Shown here: piece by piece, positions 1 through 8,369 of the stretch | Numbering within the stretch: the stretch's first letter is position 1 | Layout of the letters: each line of letters opens with the position of its first letter | DNA from: W0P28-013 sp963621145 | GTDB lineage: Bacteria > Bacteroidota > Bacteroidia > Bacteroidales > Paludibacteraceae | Reading direction: 5' to 3' | Length of the DNA: 49,219 bases | NCBI GenBank assembly: GCA_963621145.1 | Contig: CAVFDI010000005.1 | Coordinates: 1 to 49,219, forward strand | Program-made: the position numbers and the translations under genes | The notes under the pieces: generated by a model | Seen by the model: the letters and a program-made list of their open reading frames with translations, nothing else | What the model was told of the DNA's origin: nothing | The model's database searches: none

Positions 1-11
1 GCAAAAATTTT

Positions 12-85
12 GATTGATTTTTGCTCCGCTCGGCATAGCTCAAACAAGTTTGGCTTTGCTCTCGCTTATCGCAAAAATTCAAATT
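12..85 (+). repeat. Dispersed 74-base intergenic repeat R1, copy A
   Basis: This copy shares its outer blocks GATTGATTTTTGCTCCGCTC and CTTATCGCAAAAATTC with copies at 4901-4974 (inverted) and 11308-11380. The ends are complementary (TTTTTGC against GCAAAAA) and the centre holds an imperfect palindrome CAAACAAGTTTG, so a two-arm hairpin or cruciform is possible. No open frame lies inside. The remainder of positions 1-218 shows nothing else recognisable beyond AT-rich sequence downstream of the leucine-rich-repeat gene. Confidence 0.8.
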
Positions 86-218
86 TATTGGCATCCACAA
101 CTTTCTGCGGTTGGTTTAGGCTACCGACGGTCATAGTCGACAGCCATAGTTAACTTGCAAAATTACAAAATTTTCAAAAAATCTGCGTTCTGTTGACAGA
201 ATTTTTTGCGATTTCGGA

Positions 219-1418
219 CTATTTTACCACGATTTTCTGAATGTTTTCGCCAATTTTTACCAGATAAATGCCCGCTTGTGGCAATGTAATGGTCTGATTA
301 TCAGAGTTTTCTGAATGGTAAACTAATTTTCCGTTGGTAGCGTATACTTTTATCGACAAATTTTGTGCCGAAGCGATGGCAATTTGTCTGCCGCAGATGT
401 TGATTTGTGGCTGATTTTGCTGATTTTCAGTAAGATTGGTGGGCGTTTCTGGCACTATTATTTGAGTGGCATAATAGGCCACATAGCCGTTGTCGGTCGA
501 GCCTGTTTCGAGCGTGAGTGCACTCAGATTTTTAATGGCAGCCAGTTGCGTGCAGCCGCGGAAGGCATTTTCGCCGATAGATTGTAGTGTGGCGGGCAGT
601 TGCAGTGCTTGCATGGCGCAGTCCTCGAATGCCGATCGACCAATGGTTTTCAGATAATTGCCAAGAAAGAGCCACACAAGGCTTGTGCAGCCGTTGAATG
701 CTTGGAAATCGATGGTTTCGAGTTGCGTTTTGTTGAGGTCGGCCATCGCTAGGCTTGTGCATTTGTTGAAGGCATTGCGCTCGATGCTTTTCAGTGCGGT
801 GCTGAAATTTACCTCCATCAGATTGGTGCAGCCATCGAATGCCGCATCTTTTATGGTAGTGACGCTGTTTGGCATGGTGACGCTGGTTATTTGCTCGCAA
901 TTTTGGAAGGCCGAACTCGAGATTTCAGTCAGACCGTCGGGCAACGTGATGTTGCCGCTGATGGCGCGTGGCACGAAGAAAATAGCCATTGGCGAGCGTG
1001 TGTACATGATGCCATCGAGCGATTGATATTTCGGATTTTTGCTATCGACGATGATTTTTTGTAGCGCATAGCACATCGTGAAAGTGCCTGTGCCAAAGGT
1101 AGTTACCGTGGCTGGCAGCGTGAGCGAGGTCATCTGTTTGCTGCCTGCGAATGCGCTTCCGCCAATTGAGGTGACGGCATATTCGTTTTCGCTGTAGGTG
1201 AATTTTGTAGGAATGGTGATGTCGCCAACGTAGAGTTGGTCGGCGCTGTACCACATCCAACTATCTTCTTCCGACTGACCATCGTATTGTCGACACACCA
1301 CGCAGGCGGTTTTGGCGGCTTCGTCTATTCGGTAGTGAATGCCATCGACTGTGACGTAGGTCGCTGCAGTTGCGCTTATCGCCAGCAGTGCGAAGAGTGT
1401 AGAGATGAACGTTTTCAT
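219..1418 (-). CDS. BspA-like leucine-rich-repeat surface protein with T9SS tail
   Basis: This 399-residue protein starts with a signal peptide (MKTFISTLFALLAISATAA). It continues with tandem leucine-rich repeats of the BspA type (LRR_5), roughly residues 75-300. Recurring units look like 'sIgxxAFxgCtxLxxvxLPxxvtxIg' with conserved phenylalanine, cysteine and leucine positions. The last 70 residues resemble the Por secretion C-terminal sorting tail (KVYATNGKLVYHS, then AGIYLVKIG and a basic end). The protein is therefore probably exported by Sec, crosses the outer membrane by type IX secretion and is anchored on the cell surface. BspA-family repeats are known in adhesins that bind host or bacterial partners; the ligand here cannot be read from sequence. 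The gene diverges from trkH, with a TACCTTTG promoter element at 1582-1589 on its own strand and a repeat-filled leader of about 155 bases. Confidence 0.85.
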   Translation of the reverse strand: MKTFISTLFALLAISATAATYVTVDGIHYRIDEAAKTACVVCRQYDGQSEEDSWMWYSADQLYVGDITIPTKFTYSENEYAVTSIGGSAFAGSKQMTSLTLPATVTTFGTGTFTMCYALQKIIVDSKNPKYQSLDGIMYTRSPMAIFFVPRAISGNITLPDGLTEISSSAFQNCEQITSVTMPNSVTTIKDAAFDGCTNLMEVNFSTALKSIERNAFNKCTSLAMADLNKTQLETIDFQAFNGCTSLVWLFLGNYLKTIGRSAFEDCAMQALQLPATLQSIGENAFRGCTQLAAIKNLSALTLETGSTDNGYVAYYATQIIVPETPTNLTENQQNQPQINICGRQIAIASAQNLSIKVYATNGKLVYHSENSDNQTITLPQAGIYLVKIGENIQKIVVK

Positions 1419-1421
1419 AAA

Positions 1422-1458
1422 TTAGGAGTGAGGAGTTAGAAGTGAGGAGTGAGGAGTT
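1422..1458. repeat. Heptanucleotide array, TTAGGAG/TGAGGAG family
   Basis: Degenerate 7-base units (TTAGGAG, TGAGGAG, TTAGAAG, TGAGGAG) run in uninterrupted phase immediately upstream of the minus-strand leucine-rich-repeat gene, inside its predicted leader. The same unit family recurs at 8349, 16254, 22075 and 39841. Confidence 0.8.
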
Positions 1459-1496
1459 TTTAAATTGACAATTGATAATTAGAGGGGAGGATAGCG

Positions 1497-1554
1497 TGCG
1501 GTTCGACAGGCTCATTGCCAAAACAAGAAATTAGAAATCAGAAATTAGAAATCA
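1497..1554. repeat. TGCGGTTCGACAGGCTCA module plus GAAATTA/GAAATCA heptamers
   Basis: An 18-base block at 1497-1514 is repeated exactly at 42105-42122. In both places it is followed by an array of 7-base GAAATTN/GAAATCN units; here four units occupy 1527-1554. The pairing of the same two modules at distant loci suggests they move or are copied together. The divergent 320-base gap 1419-1738 holds this module, the heptamer array at 1422 and the two promoters listed separately; no small gene is visible in it. Confidence 0.75.
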
Positions 1555-1581
1555 TTTTAAATGATGATCAACCGAGAATTG

Positions 1582-1589
1582 CAAAGGTA
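1582..1589 (-). promoter_or_regulatory. -7 promoter element for the BspA-like gene
   Basis: The minus strand reads TACCTTTG, a perfect match to the Bacteroidota TAnnTTTG -7 consensus. No good TTTG is seen about 19-21 bases upstream, so the -33 half is weak. Transcription would start near 1575 and leave a leader of about 155 bases. Confidence 0.5.
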
Positions 1590-1669
1590 GCGCTTTTTTG
1601 TGGAATTGCGGCGTTTTGTGACGATTTTCGGAGAAAAAGGCGATTTTTTTGTAATTTGTGATTTTGCAT

Positions 1670-1700
1670 TTTGTGATATCAGAAAAATTTTGTAAATTTG
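1670..1700 (+). promoter_or_regulatory. Promoter of trkH
   Basis: TTTG at 1670-1673 is separated by 19 bases from TAAATTTG at 1693-1700, matching both halves of the Bacteroidota housekeeping promoter. The predicted transcription start near 1707 rules out an upstream in-frame start at 1658 and supports the ATG at 1739. Confidence 0.7.
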
Positions 1701-1738
1701 CAAGATTGTATCGGTCGATAAGAAAACGAGCAAAATTT

Positions 1739-3562
1739 ATGGCTTTCAGAGGATTTGTGAAATCGGTGCGACTGCGTGTGCGGCTGTTTATGCGGCCGTT
1801 GCGTGGCATTCTGCGTGCGGCTTTGCGTGTGCTGAATGGTTTGTTGGCACTCGTCATTGTGGGCGTGGTGGTCTATGGGCTCGGTTTCCAAATGGAGAAC
1901 CGCATTGGCGAGGTGGCGGACTGGTTTCGACTGGCATTTTGGCTATTTTCTGCCGAATTTTTGTTCGATGTGGTGGGCGATATCTTTGCAAGGCAAAAAC
2001 TGCGTGTGGCGTGGTGGCTCAAGTTGATTTCGCTGCTGCTGATGGCGTTTGTTGGCGTGGTGCTTTTGTTGCCGCAGCATGTGGTCGATGGCTCGGCGTT
2101 TCTCTCCTTTGTGAGCGGAATCTATGTGATTTTTGCGGTGGTTTTGGTGCAGGCGTTGGTGAAACTATCGGCTGTGATTACGCAATCGCTGCAGTCGCGC
2201 CTGAGCCCGACCATGATTTTTGTAACGAGTTTTGCGCTATTGTGTCTTGTAGGCGCTGGTTTGCTCATGTTGCCACGCAGCACGGTTCGTCCCATTCACT
2301 TCATCGATGCGCTGTTCACATCGGTCAGTTCGGTGTGTGTGGCTGGCTTGACCACGATAGACGTGGCGTCGTCGTTCACCACCATGGGCAAAGGCATAAT
2401 TGCCCTGCTGATGCAGATTGGCGGCATTGGCATAATGACATTTACCAGTTTTTTCGGACTGTTTTTTGCGGGAGCGCATCAAAATCAGAACAAGATGATG
2501 ATAAAAGATCTGATTGACCCCGAAAAGGGCGTAAGTCAGATTTTCCGCACGTTGTGGTACATCATTTCTATCACTTTGGTGATGGAGTTGGCGGGTGCGT
2601 ACGCCATTTTCTTGACGCTTGGCGGCAGCACTTGGCACGATTTTGGCGATGCCGTTTTTCACGCCATCTCGGCATTTTGCAACGCCGGATTGTCAACTTT
2701 CAGTGGCGGACTTTTCTCGCCCGACTTGCGCGGAAATTACGCCTTGCAGACGGTCATTTCGGTTTTGGTGATTGTTGGTGGATTGGGATTTCCCATCATT
2801 TTCAATCTTACAAAATGGCTGCTGCATGTGGTGCGGAGTTCGCAGCAACGGCTGTTTGGTAGGCAACATCACTATCGCCATGTGCCGCACCTCATCACAT
2901 CGAACACGGTGATAGTGTTGGTGGTGTCGTCTATTTTGCTGATTGGCGGCACACTGGCATTCTATTTCTTGGAGCGCGATGGCATTTTGGCGCAGATGGA
3001 GACTGGTAGTCGCTGGGCAACGGCATTTTTTATGAGTGTGACAACGCGTTCGGCGGGTTTCAACACCTTCGACACGACTGCGCTCAGTCCTGCCTCGTTG
3101 GTTTTGATGATGTTTTTGATGTGGATTGGTGCCTCGCCAATGTCGACTGGTGGCGGCATTAAAACCACCACATTTGGCATTGCATTTTTGAACATTTGGA
3201 ACACGCTTCGAGGGCGCAGTTGTATCGAAATCAGGCATCGGCGCATAGCGTCGTCTACTGTAAATCGCGCGTTCATCATCATTTTTTCGTCGATAGTGCT
3301 GATTTTTGCAGGATTTTTCACGCTTTTGTGTTTGGAATCCGATTTGCCGTTCGAGTCGTTGTTGTTCGAGACCATTTCGGCGGCGAGCATTGGTGGCTTG
3401 TCGCTCAACATCACTGCGCAACTGTGCCATGCCAGCCGTTTGGTGCTGATTGCGCTCATGTTCATCGGTCGTGTGGGATTGATAAGCCTTTTGGCGTGCT
3501 TGATAAAAGAGAAACACTTTATGAAATATCAGTATCCGAGCGAGTCGATTCCGATAAATTAA
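1739..3562 (+). CDS. trkH: TrkH/KtrB-family potassium channel subunit
   Basis: This 607-residue integral membrane protein is the potassium-conducting subunit of a Trk/Ktr uptake system. It has the family's four-fold membrane-pore-membrane architecture. The four selectivity-filter segments are visible: SVCVAGLTT, AFCNAGLST, TTRSAGFNT and AASIGGLS. An N-terminal extension of about 120 residues carries extra hydrophobic segments. The start at 1739 was chosen because the promoter -7 element lies at 1693-1700, inside the longer open frame. The regulatory partner trkA follows 86 bases downstream on the same strand, so the two are probably co-transcribed. A CCTC/GAGG hairpin in that gap is too short to be a convincing terminator. 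The pair would take up K+ across the inner membrane, gated by nucleotide binding to TrkA. Confidence 0.93.
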   Translation: MAFRGFVKSVRLRVRLFMRPLRGILRAALRVLNGLLALVIVGVVVYGLGFQMENRIGEVADWFRLAFWLFSAEFLFDVVGDIFARQKLRVAWWLKLISLLLMAFVGVVLLLPQHVVDGSAFLSFVSGIYVIFAVVLVQALVKLSAVITQSLQSRLSPTMIFVTSFALLCLVGAGLLMLPRSTVRPIHFIDALFTSVSSVCVAGLTTIDVASSFTTMGKGIIALLMQIGGIGIMTFTSFFGLFFAGAHQNQNKMMIKDLIDPEKGVSQIFRTLWYIISITLVMELAGAYAIFLTLGGSTWHDFGDAVFHAISAFCNAGLSTFSGGLFSPDLRGNYALQTVISVLVIVGGLGFPIIFNLTKWLLHVVRSSQQRLFGRQHHYRHVPHLITSNTVIVLVVSSILLIGGTLAFYFLERDGILAQMETGSRWATAFFMSVTTRSAGFNTFDTTALSPASLVLMMFLMWIGASPMSTGGGIKTTTFGIAFLNIWNTLRGRSCIEIRHRRIASSTVNRAFIIIFSSIVLIFAGFFTLLCLESDLPFESLLFETISAASIGGLSLNITAQLCHASRLVLIALMFIGRVGLISLLACLIKEKHFMKYQYPSESIPIN

Positions 3563-3648
3563 TTCCAAGCCCCCTCTGATCACGCAAAAAGGGAGGTTTT
3601 GTAGCTAAACTTTATAAACTTTCAACTATCAAACTTTACAAACTGACT

Positions 3649-4335
3649 ATGACATACATCATCATTGGATTGGGAAATTTTGGCGTGGCGCTGGCCGAGC
3701 GTCTCACAGCCATGGGGCACGAGGTTATTGGCGTCGACACCAACATGAATAGGGTGGAGGAGTACAAAAACAGCATTGGTTCCACCATTTGTCTGAATGT
3801 GACCGAGGCTGCCACGCTCAAGTTGTTGCCGCTCGACGACGCCGACGAGGTGATTGTAACCATTGGCGAATTGGTGTCGGATTCGGTGCTTTCGGTGGCG
3901 CTGCTCAAACAGCATGGCGTGAAACGACTTGTGGCGCGCGCTAGCAATCCGCTGCATCGCACCATTTTGGAGGCCATTGGCGTGGACGAGGTGATAATGC
4001 CCGAGGCGCAAGCCGCCGAAGAATTTGCGCTATCGCTCGAGTCGCCGCTGGTGCGTGGTGTGTACGAAGTGAGCGAAACGCATCGTCTGGTAGAGATGGA
4101 AATTCCGCCAATTCTGGTGTCGCAAACGCTCGATCAGGCCAATCTTGCCGAAAATTTTGGCGTGAAACTGGTGGCGGTGAAACGACAGTTTGTCCGCAAA
4201 AACCTGTTTGGCAAAGAGAGCATTTACTACGATGTGGCGGATATGGACATGGACGGTTTTCGTTTTATGCAGAACGATCGCATCGTGATTTTTGGCGATA
4301 TTAAAGCGTTGCAGAAAATTTGTAAAAATAGTTGA
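3649..4335 (+). CDS. trkA: TrkA/KtrA-type potassium channel gating protein
   Basis: This 228-residue cytoplasmic protein has an N-terminal RCK domain with the nucleotide-binding motif GLGNFG at residues 7-12. An acidic residue (VDTN, about residue 29) follows at the end of beta-2, as in NAD-binding folds. A C-terminal RCK_C domain occupies roughly residues 135-225. Its length is typical of single-RCK-pair KtrA proteins, about half that of the duplicated E. coli TrkA. Such proteins form octameric rings that bind ATP/ADP or NAD(H) and open or close the TrkH/KtrB channel. Its position directly after trkH supports one functional unit. The 86-base gap contains repeated AAACTTT-like words but no clear promoter. 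Confidence 0.93.
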   Translation: MTYIIIGLGNFGVALAERLTAMGHEVIGVDTNMNRVEEYKNSIGSTICLNVTEAATLKLLPLDDADEVIVTIGELVSDSVLSVALLKQHGVKRLVARASNPLHRTILEAIGVDEVIMPEAQAAEEFALSLESPLVRGVYEVSETHRLVEMEIPPILVSQTLDQANLAENFGVKLVAVKRQFVRKNLFGKESIYYDVADMDMDGFRFMQNDRIVIFGDIKALQKICKNS

Positions 4336-4382
4336 TGAGTCGAATTTTCGAAACAATTTAATCGAGTAGGAATTTTTTTTTG

Positions 4383-4832
4383 ATGATGGACGAACACGAC
4401 GATATTTTTTTCATGCGGCAGGCATTGGACGAGGCGCGACAGGCTTTTGCGGCCGATGAGGTGCCAGTTGGCGCAGTGGTTGTGTGTGGCGGCAATGTTG
4501 TGGCTCGGGCGCACAATCTCACCGAAATGCTGTGTGATGTTACCGCTCATGCCGAAATGCAGGCCATAACCGCAGCAGCCAACTATTTTGGCGCAAAATA
4601 TCTGAACGATTGCACGATTTACGTAACCGTGGAGCCGTGTAGCATGTGTGCAGCCGCTTTGGGTTGGGCGCAGATTGGGCGGTTGGTCTATGGCGCTGCC
4701 GACGAAAAACGCGGTTACACGCTGTTGGCGCCGAAAGTGCTTCACCCCAAAACGGAAGTGGTGACGGGTGTGCTGGCCGACGAATGTAGCGCACTGATGC
4801 GTGATTTTTTTCAAAAGAAAAGAGGAGTGTGA
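4383..4832 (+). CDS. tadA: tRNA-specific adenosine deaminase
   Basis: This 149-residue zinc enzyme converts A34 to inosine in the anticodon wobble position of tRNA-Arg(ACG). The deaminase motifs are intact: HAE at residues 56-58 (zinc ligand and proton-shuttling glutamate) and PCSMC at 85-89 (two cysteine zinc ligands). The stretch DVTAHAEMQA is characteristic of TadA rather than cytidine or guanine deaminases. Three possible starts are adjacent (TTG 4380, ATG 4383, ATG 4386); 4383 is chosen as the first ATG. It lies 47 bases after trkA and upstream of ftsK on the same strand. No dedicated promoter or terminator was recognised. This is a housekeeping gene of ordinary length and composition. 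Confidence 0.92.
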   Translation: MMDEHDDIFFMRQALDEARQAFAADEVPVGAVVVCGGNVVARAHNLTEMLCDVTAHAEMQAITAAANYFGAKYLNDCTIYVTVEPCSMCAAALGWAQIGRLVYGAADEKRGYTLLAPKVLHPKTEVVTGVLADECSALMRDFFQKKRGV

Positions 4833-4900
4833 TAATTATTTAATTGCTTAATTTCCAATTATTTAATTAAAAATTCGACAAACTCGCTGCAATAATTTGA

Positions 4901-4974
4901 AATTTGAATTTTTGCGATAAGTGAGAGCAGAGTCAAGCTTGTTTGGACTATGCCGAGCGGAGCAAAAATCAATC
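4901..4974 (-). repeat. Dispersed repeat R1, copy B (inverted)
   Basis: Read on the minus strand this matches copy A (12-85) over its whole length, with a few substitutions in the central part. It ends about 20 bases before the ftsK start codon, so it would be transcribed into the ftsK leader. Upstream, 4833-4875 holds AATTATTT/AATTGCTT octamer-like words resembling those at 45063 and 13532. Confidence 0.8.
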
Positions 4975-4994
4975 AGCAATTTGAAATTTTCTAT

Positions 4995-7532
4995 ATGAAG
5001 AACGAGAAAGAGAAGAAACTTGGATTTTTTTGTAAACTGAAACAGGTGCTGACCGACGAGCGCACGCAGTTTTGCATTGGCATAGTGCTGATATTTTTTG
5101 CGCTCTATGTGGTATTGGCCATGGCATCGTTTTTTGTGTCGGGCGCCGACGACTGGAGCGTAGTTCAGAATTATCAGAACGAAAAGACAAAAGTTGAGCA
5201 ATTGCGCGACAGTGGTGCCGATGTAACGGCTGCCGAAAAGAGGTTGAACGAGTTGCACAGTAGCACCAAAAACTGGACTGGTTACGGTGGCGCGGTGCTG
5301 TCGGAAGCGCTGATAAACCGCAGTTTCGGCATTGGCACATTTGCGCTGGTGTGGTTTGTGGTGATGGTGGCGCTGCGCCTGATGCGCGTGAAGGTGATGG
5401 CGTTGTGGAAAGCCTTTCTGGCAGCCGCTTTCATCACGATTTGGCTCTCGCTGACGCTCGATTTTTGCCTTGGCACGCTGTTGCAAAAACACTATGTGCT
5501 GGTTGGCGGTGCGCACGGTCGATTTCTCGATAGTTTTTTGGTGGCAAATCTCGGTTTCACAGGTACTTTGCTGCTGATTATCGGCACGGGATTGGTATTT
5601 GCCGTGTTGGCGTTTAGTAGCACCATCCCTGCGCTGCGACGCATTTTCCATCCGAAGAAAGCTGAGGCAGAAAATGAATCTGAGGCTAATGCCGTTGAAA
5701 CTAATCCAGAAATTGCTCCAGAACCTGAACCAGAAGTGGTTACTCCCGAAGAAATTGGCGGTGGCGAAATACCTGATGTTGAGATAGTTACGACGCCTGA
5801 AGATCCCGAAGAAGATCCAGGATTCCAAATAGTGAAAGTGACGAAAAATGACGATGAAGAGACTACGGAAAATGGAGTAAATAATATGGCGGCTGCTGCA
5901 GAAAAAGGACAAAAACCTACGGTTGAAACCGTCGACACTTCGGCAAATGATGAGACGGTGGACGAAAACTACGATCCGTTGAAAGAACTCGGTCCGTACG
6001 ATCCGCAGAAAGGCTGGGACTACAACTATCCAACGCTCGATTTGCTGAAAGATTACGGCACGCAAACCGAGACCGTTTCGGCTGAAGAACAGCGCGAAAA
6101 TCAGCAAAACATCATTCGCACGCTGCAAAATTTCGGCATTGGCATCAAAAAAATTATCGAAACCATTGGTCCAACGGTTACGCTCTACGAGATTGTGCCT
6201 GAAGATGGCGTGCGAATCAGCAAAATTCGCAACCTCGAGGCCGATATTATGCTGGCACTTTCGGCAAAAGCCATTCGTATAATCGCACCAATTCCGGGCA
6301 AAGGCACCATTGGTATAGAGATGCCAAATTCGCATCCGCGCACCGTTTCGATGCGAGCGACCATTGCTAGCAAAAAATTTCAGGAGAGCAATTTTGAACT
6401 GCCAGTGGCTTTGGGGCGCACCATCACGAACGACATCTTCATGTTCGATCTTACAAAAATGCCGCACTTGTTGGTGGCGGGCGCTACGGGTCAAGGTAAA
6501 TCGGTGGGCATGAATGCCATCATCACCTCGTTGCTCTACAAAAAACATCCGTCGCAGCTCAAGTTTGTGTTGGTCGATCCGAAAAAGGTGGAATTTAGCA
6601 TTTATGCCGATATCGAAAAGCACTTTTTGGCCGAATTGCCCGATGCCGATGAGCCTGTAATAACCGATGTAGACAAGGTGAAACAGACGCTCAATAGCAT
6701 TTGTAAGGAGATGGATCAGCGTTACGATTTGCTGAAATTGGCTCATGTGCGCAACATAAAAGAGTACAACGAAAAATTTGTAAATCGCCAACTCAATCCG
6801 CAGAACGGACATCGCTATATGCCTTATATTGTGGTAGTTATCGACGAATTTGGCGACTTGATAATGACTGCTGGCAAAGAGGTGGAGATGCCAATAGCGC
6901 GCATTGCGCAGTTGGCTCGAGCCGTTGGTATTCACATGGTTATTGCCACGCAACGTCCGTCGGTGAACATCATCACGGGTATGATTAAGGCCAATTTCCC
7001 TGCGCGAATTGCATTCAAAGTGTCGGCGCGCGTCGACTCGCAGACCATTCTCGATGCGCCTGGCGCTCAACAACTTGTGGGCAAGGGCGATTTGCTGTTC
7101 TCGCAAGGTGGCACAGAGATGACGCGTGTGCAGTGTGCTTTTGTCGATACGCCCGAAGTGGAACGCATTGTCAAGTTCATTGCCGATCAGGAGGCACCAA
7201 TCATCATCAATTCGGCTAGCAATCGCAGCGAAGTGCCGTATGTCTTGCCCGAAGCCGATCTGCCCGAAAGCGATGGTGGCGATGGCGCGATAGTGGATAT
7301 GCACAAACTCGATTCGTTGTTCAACGATGCTGCTCATTGGGTTGTTGGGGCGCAACAAGGCTCTACATCGATGTTGCAGCGCAAGTTCGAGATTGGATTC
7401 AATCGTGCTGCTCGCATCATGGATCAGTTGGAGGTGGCAGGCATTGTTGGTCCAGCCACAGGCAGCAAACCGCGCCAAGTGCTAGTCCACACCGAATACG
7501 AACTGGGCGAAATTCTGAAGACGATTTTGTGA
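4995..7532 (+). CDS. ftsK: DNA translocase FtsK/SpoIIIE
   Basis: This 845-residue motor pumps chromosomal DNA through the closing septum and helps resolve dimers at dif. The N-terminal domain (about residues 30-215) shows four membrane helices that anchor it at the division site. An acidic, proline-rich linker (roughly 220-320) follows, shorter than in E. coli. The ATPase motor has Walker A GATGQGKS at about 497-504 and Walker B VVVIDEFGD around D617-E618. A C-terminal winged-helix gamma domain (about 775-845) would read polar KOPS-like sites. The start at 4995 is chosen because the longer in-frame extension upstream runs into repeat R1, which is non-coding elsewhere. A lolA-like gene follows, an arrangement familiar in Bacteroidota. 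Confidence 0.95.
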   Translation: MKNEKEKKLGFFCKLKQVLTDERTQFCIGIVLIFFALYVVLAMASFFVSGADDWSVVQNYQNEKTKVEQLRDSGADVTAAEKRLNELHSSTKNWTGYGGAVLSEALINRSFGIGTFALVWFVVMVALRLMRVKVMALWKAFLAAAFITIWLSLTLDFCLGTLLQKHYVLVGGAHGRFLDSFLVANLGFTGTLLLIIGTGLVFAVLAFSSTIPALRRIFHPKKAEAENESEANAVETNPEIAPEPEPEVVTPEEIGGGEIPDVEIVTTPEDPEEDPGFQIVKVTKNDDEETTENGVNNMAAAAEKGQKPTVETVDTSANDETVDENYDPLKELGPYDPQKGWDYNYPTLDLLKDYGTQTETVSAEEQRENQQNIIRTLQNFGIGIKKIIETIGPTVTLYEIVPEDGVRISKIRNLEADIMLALSAKAIRIIAPIPGKGTIGIEMPNSHPRTVSMRATIASKKFQESNFELPVALGRTITNDIFMFDLTKMPHLLVAGATGQGKSVGMNAIITSLLYKKHPSQLKFVLVDPKKVEFSIYADIEKHFLAELPDADEPVITDVDKVKQTLNSICKEMDQRYDLLKLAHVRNIKEYNEKFVNRQLNPQNGHRYMPYIVVVIDEFGDLIMTAGKEVEMPIARIAQLARAVGIHMVIATQRPSVNIITGMIKANFPARIAFKVSARVDSQTILDAPGAQQLVGKGDLLFSQGGTEMTRVQCAFVDTPEVERIVKFIADQEAPIIINSASNRSEVPYVLPEADLPESDGGDGAIVDMHKLDSLFNDAAHWVVGAQQGSTSMLQRKFEIGFNRAARIMDQLEVAGIVGPATGSKPRQVLVHTEYELGEILKTIL

Positions 7533-7541
7533 GGTGAAGGG

Positions 7542-7582
7542 GAGTAAAGAGTAAAGACAAAAGAGTAAAGACAAGTAAAGAC
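7542..7582. repeat. Heptanucleotide array, GAGTAAA family
   Basis: In-phase 7-base units GAGTAAA, GAGTAAA, GACAAAA, GAGTAAA fill 7542-7569, followed by a related out-of-phase remnant. The inverted form of the family (TTTACTC) is seen at about 39103-39134, and AGAGTAAGGACAAAAGAC at 45041 and 27360 is related. Confidence 0.7.
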
Positions 7583-7639
7583 GGGGGACTGCGGAAAGTA
7601 TAGAAAAATTTAAAATTGCAGCTCGATTTGTAGTGCGAC

Positions 7640-7664
7640 AATAACACCGCAGTTTATTGCGGTG
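7640..7664 (+). repeat. Intercistronic hairpin H, copy 1 (upstream of lolA-like gene)
   Basis: AATAA is followed by an 8-bp stem, CACCGCAG paired with TGCGGTG plus a G.T closing pair, around a TTTA loop. It lies 45 bases upstream of the lolA-like start. Copies at 10066, 32164 and 47062 keep the stem through compensatory changes. No T-run follows, so it is not an intrinsic terminator. Confidence 0.7.
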
Positions 7665-7709
7665 GATTGAAATATTGCATAATTAGGAATTTTTTTTAAA
7701 CGGATCATC

Positions 7710-8348
7710 ATGAAAAAAACGATAATCTGCCTTGTGGCGGCACTTTGCTGCTGTGGCGCAATGTTGGCGCAAGCCACCACCGATGCACAGGCCAAAGCTA
7801 TTGCCGACAAGGCCGTGGCACAGTTGCAGCGTGCGCCGTTGAAGATTGATTTTTCGGTGAATTATGCTGCGGGCAACACCGACAAAAAGAATGCGTCGAA
7901 TGGCGTTTGTGCCGTTAGTGGTAAAAAATCGTACTTGAAATTTGGTGGCATCGAGACCTTTTTCGATGGCAAAACGCAGTGGATTTACATGCCCGAAAAT
8001 AACGAAGTCGCCATTGCTGAGCCATCGGCGGAGGAGCAGCGCGAGGCCAATCCGTTGCTCATGGTGCGCGACTATGCCCAGACGCATCGTGTTGGTTTCG
8101 ACGAGGATACGGCCGACGATGCTTACCTGCTTTGCCTCTATCCAACGGTTGCGAAAAAAGTCGATTATTTCCGCATAAAACTGACGATTGACAAGAAGAC
8201 TTATCGTTTGCGTCGCATCGAATTTTGTCAGCGCAATGCCGATCACATCGTCATCACCATTCGCTCGCAGCAGCCGCTACCAAAGGATTTTCGCTTCACT
8301 TTCGATCCCGCCCAGCACCCCGAAGTGGAGGTAAACGATTTGAGGTGA
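7710..8348 (+). CDS. lolA: LolA-like outer-membrane lipoprotein carrier
   Basis: This 212-residue periplasmic protein has a signal peptide ending near residue 20 (CCCGAMLAQA). The LolA/LolB-like fold of antiparallel strands follows, with the typical middle region FGGIETFFDGKTQWIYMPENN and the strand RLRRIEFCQRNADHIVITI near the end. LolA ferries lipoproteins from the inner-membrane Lol ABC transporter across the periplasm. The position right after ftsK matches the order seen in many bacteria and supports the call. Sequence identity in this family is low, so an outer-membrane-lipoprotein sorting paralogue is possible. A TTAGGAG repeat array begins at the first base after the stop codon. Confidence 0.8.
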   Translation: MKKTIICLVAALCCCGAMLAQATTDAQAKAIADKAVAQLQRAPLKIDFSVNYAAGNTDKKNASNGVCAVSGKKSYLKFGGIETFFDGKTQWIYMPENNEVAIAEPSAEEQREANPLLMVRDYAQTHRVGFDEDTADDAYLLCLYPTVAKKVDYFRIKLTIDKKTYRLRRIEFCQRNADHIVITIRSQQPLPKDFRFTFDPAQHPEVEVNDLR

Positions 8349-8369
8349 TTAGGAGTTAGGAGTTAGGAG
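8349..8369. repeat. Heptanucleotide array TTAGGAG x3 abutting lolA stop
   Basis: Three perfect TTAGGAG units start at the base immediately following the lolA-like TGA stop (8346-8348). The array forms one end of the larger mosaic repeat R2 copy at 8350-8498. The same abutment is seen after the dut stop at 16253. Confidence 0.8.

Noticed and set aside
3569..3600. Hairpin between trkH and trkA considered as terminator
   Set aside because: Only CCTC/GAGG can pair, with a 16-base loop and four T. Too weak to call; the two genes are functionally linked.
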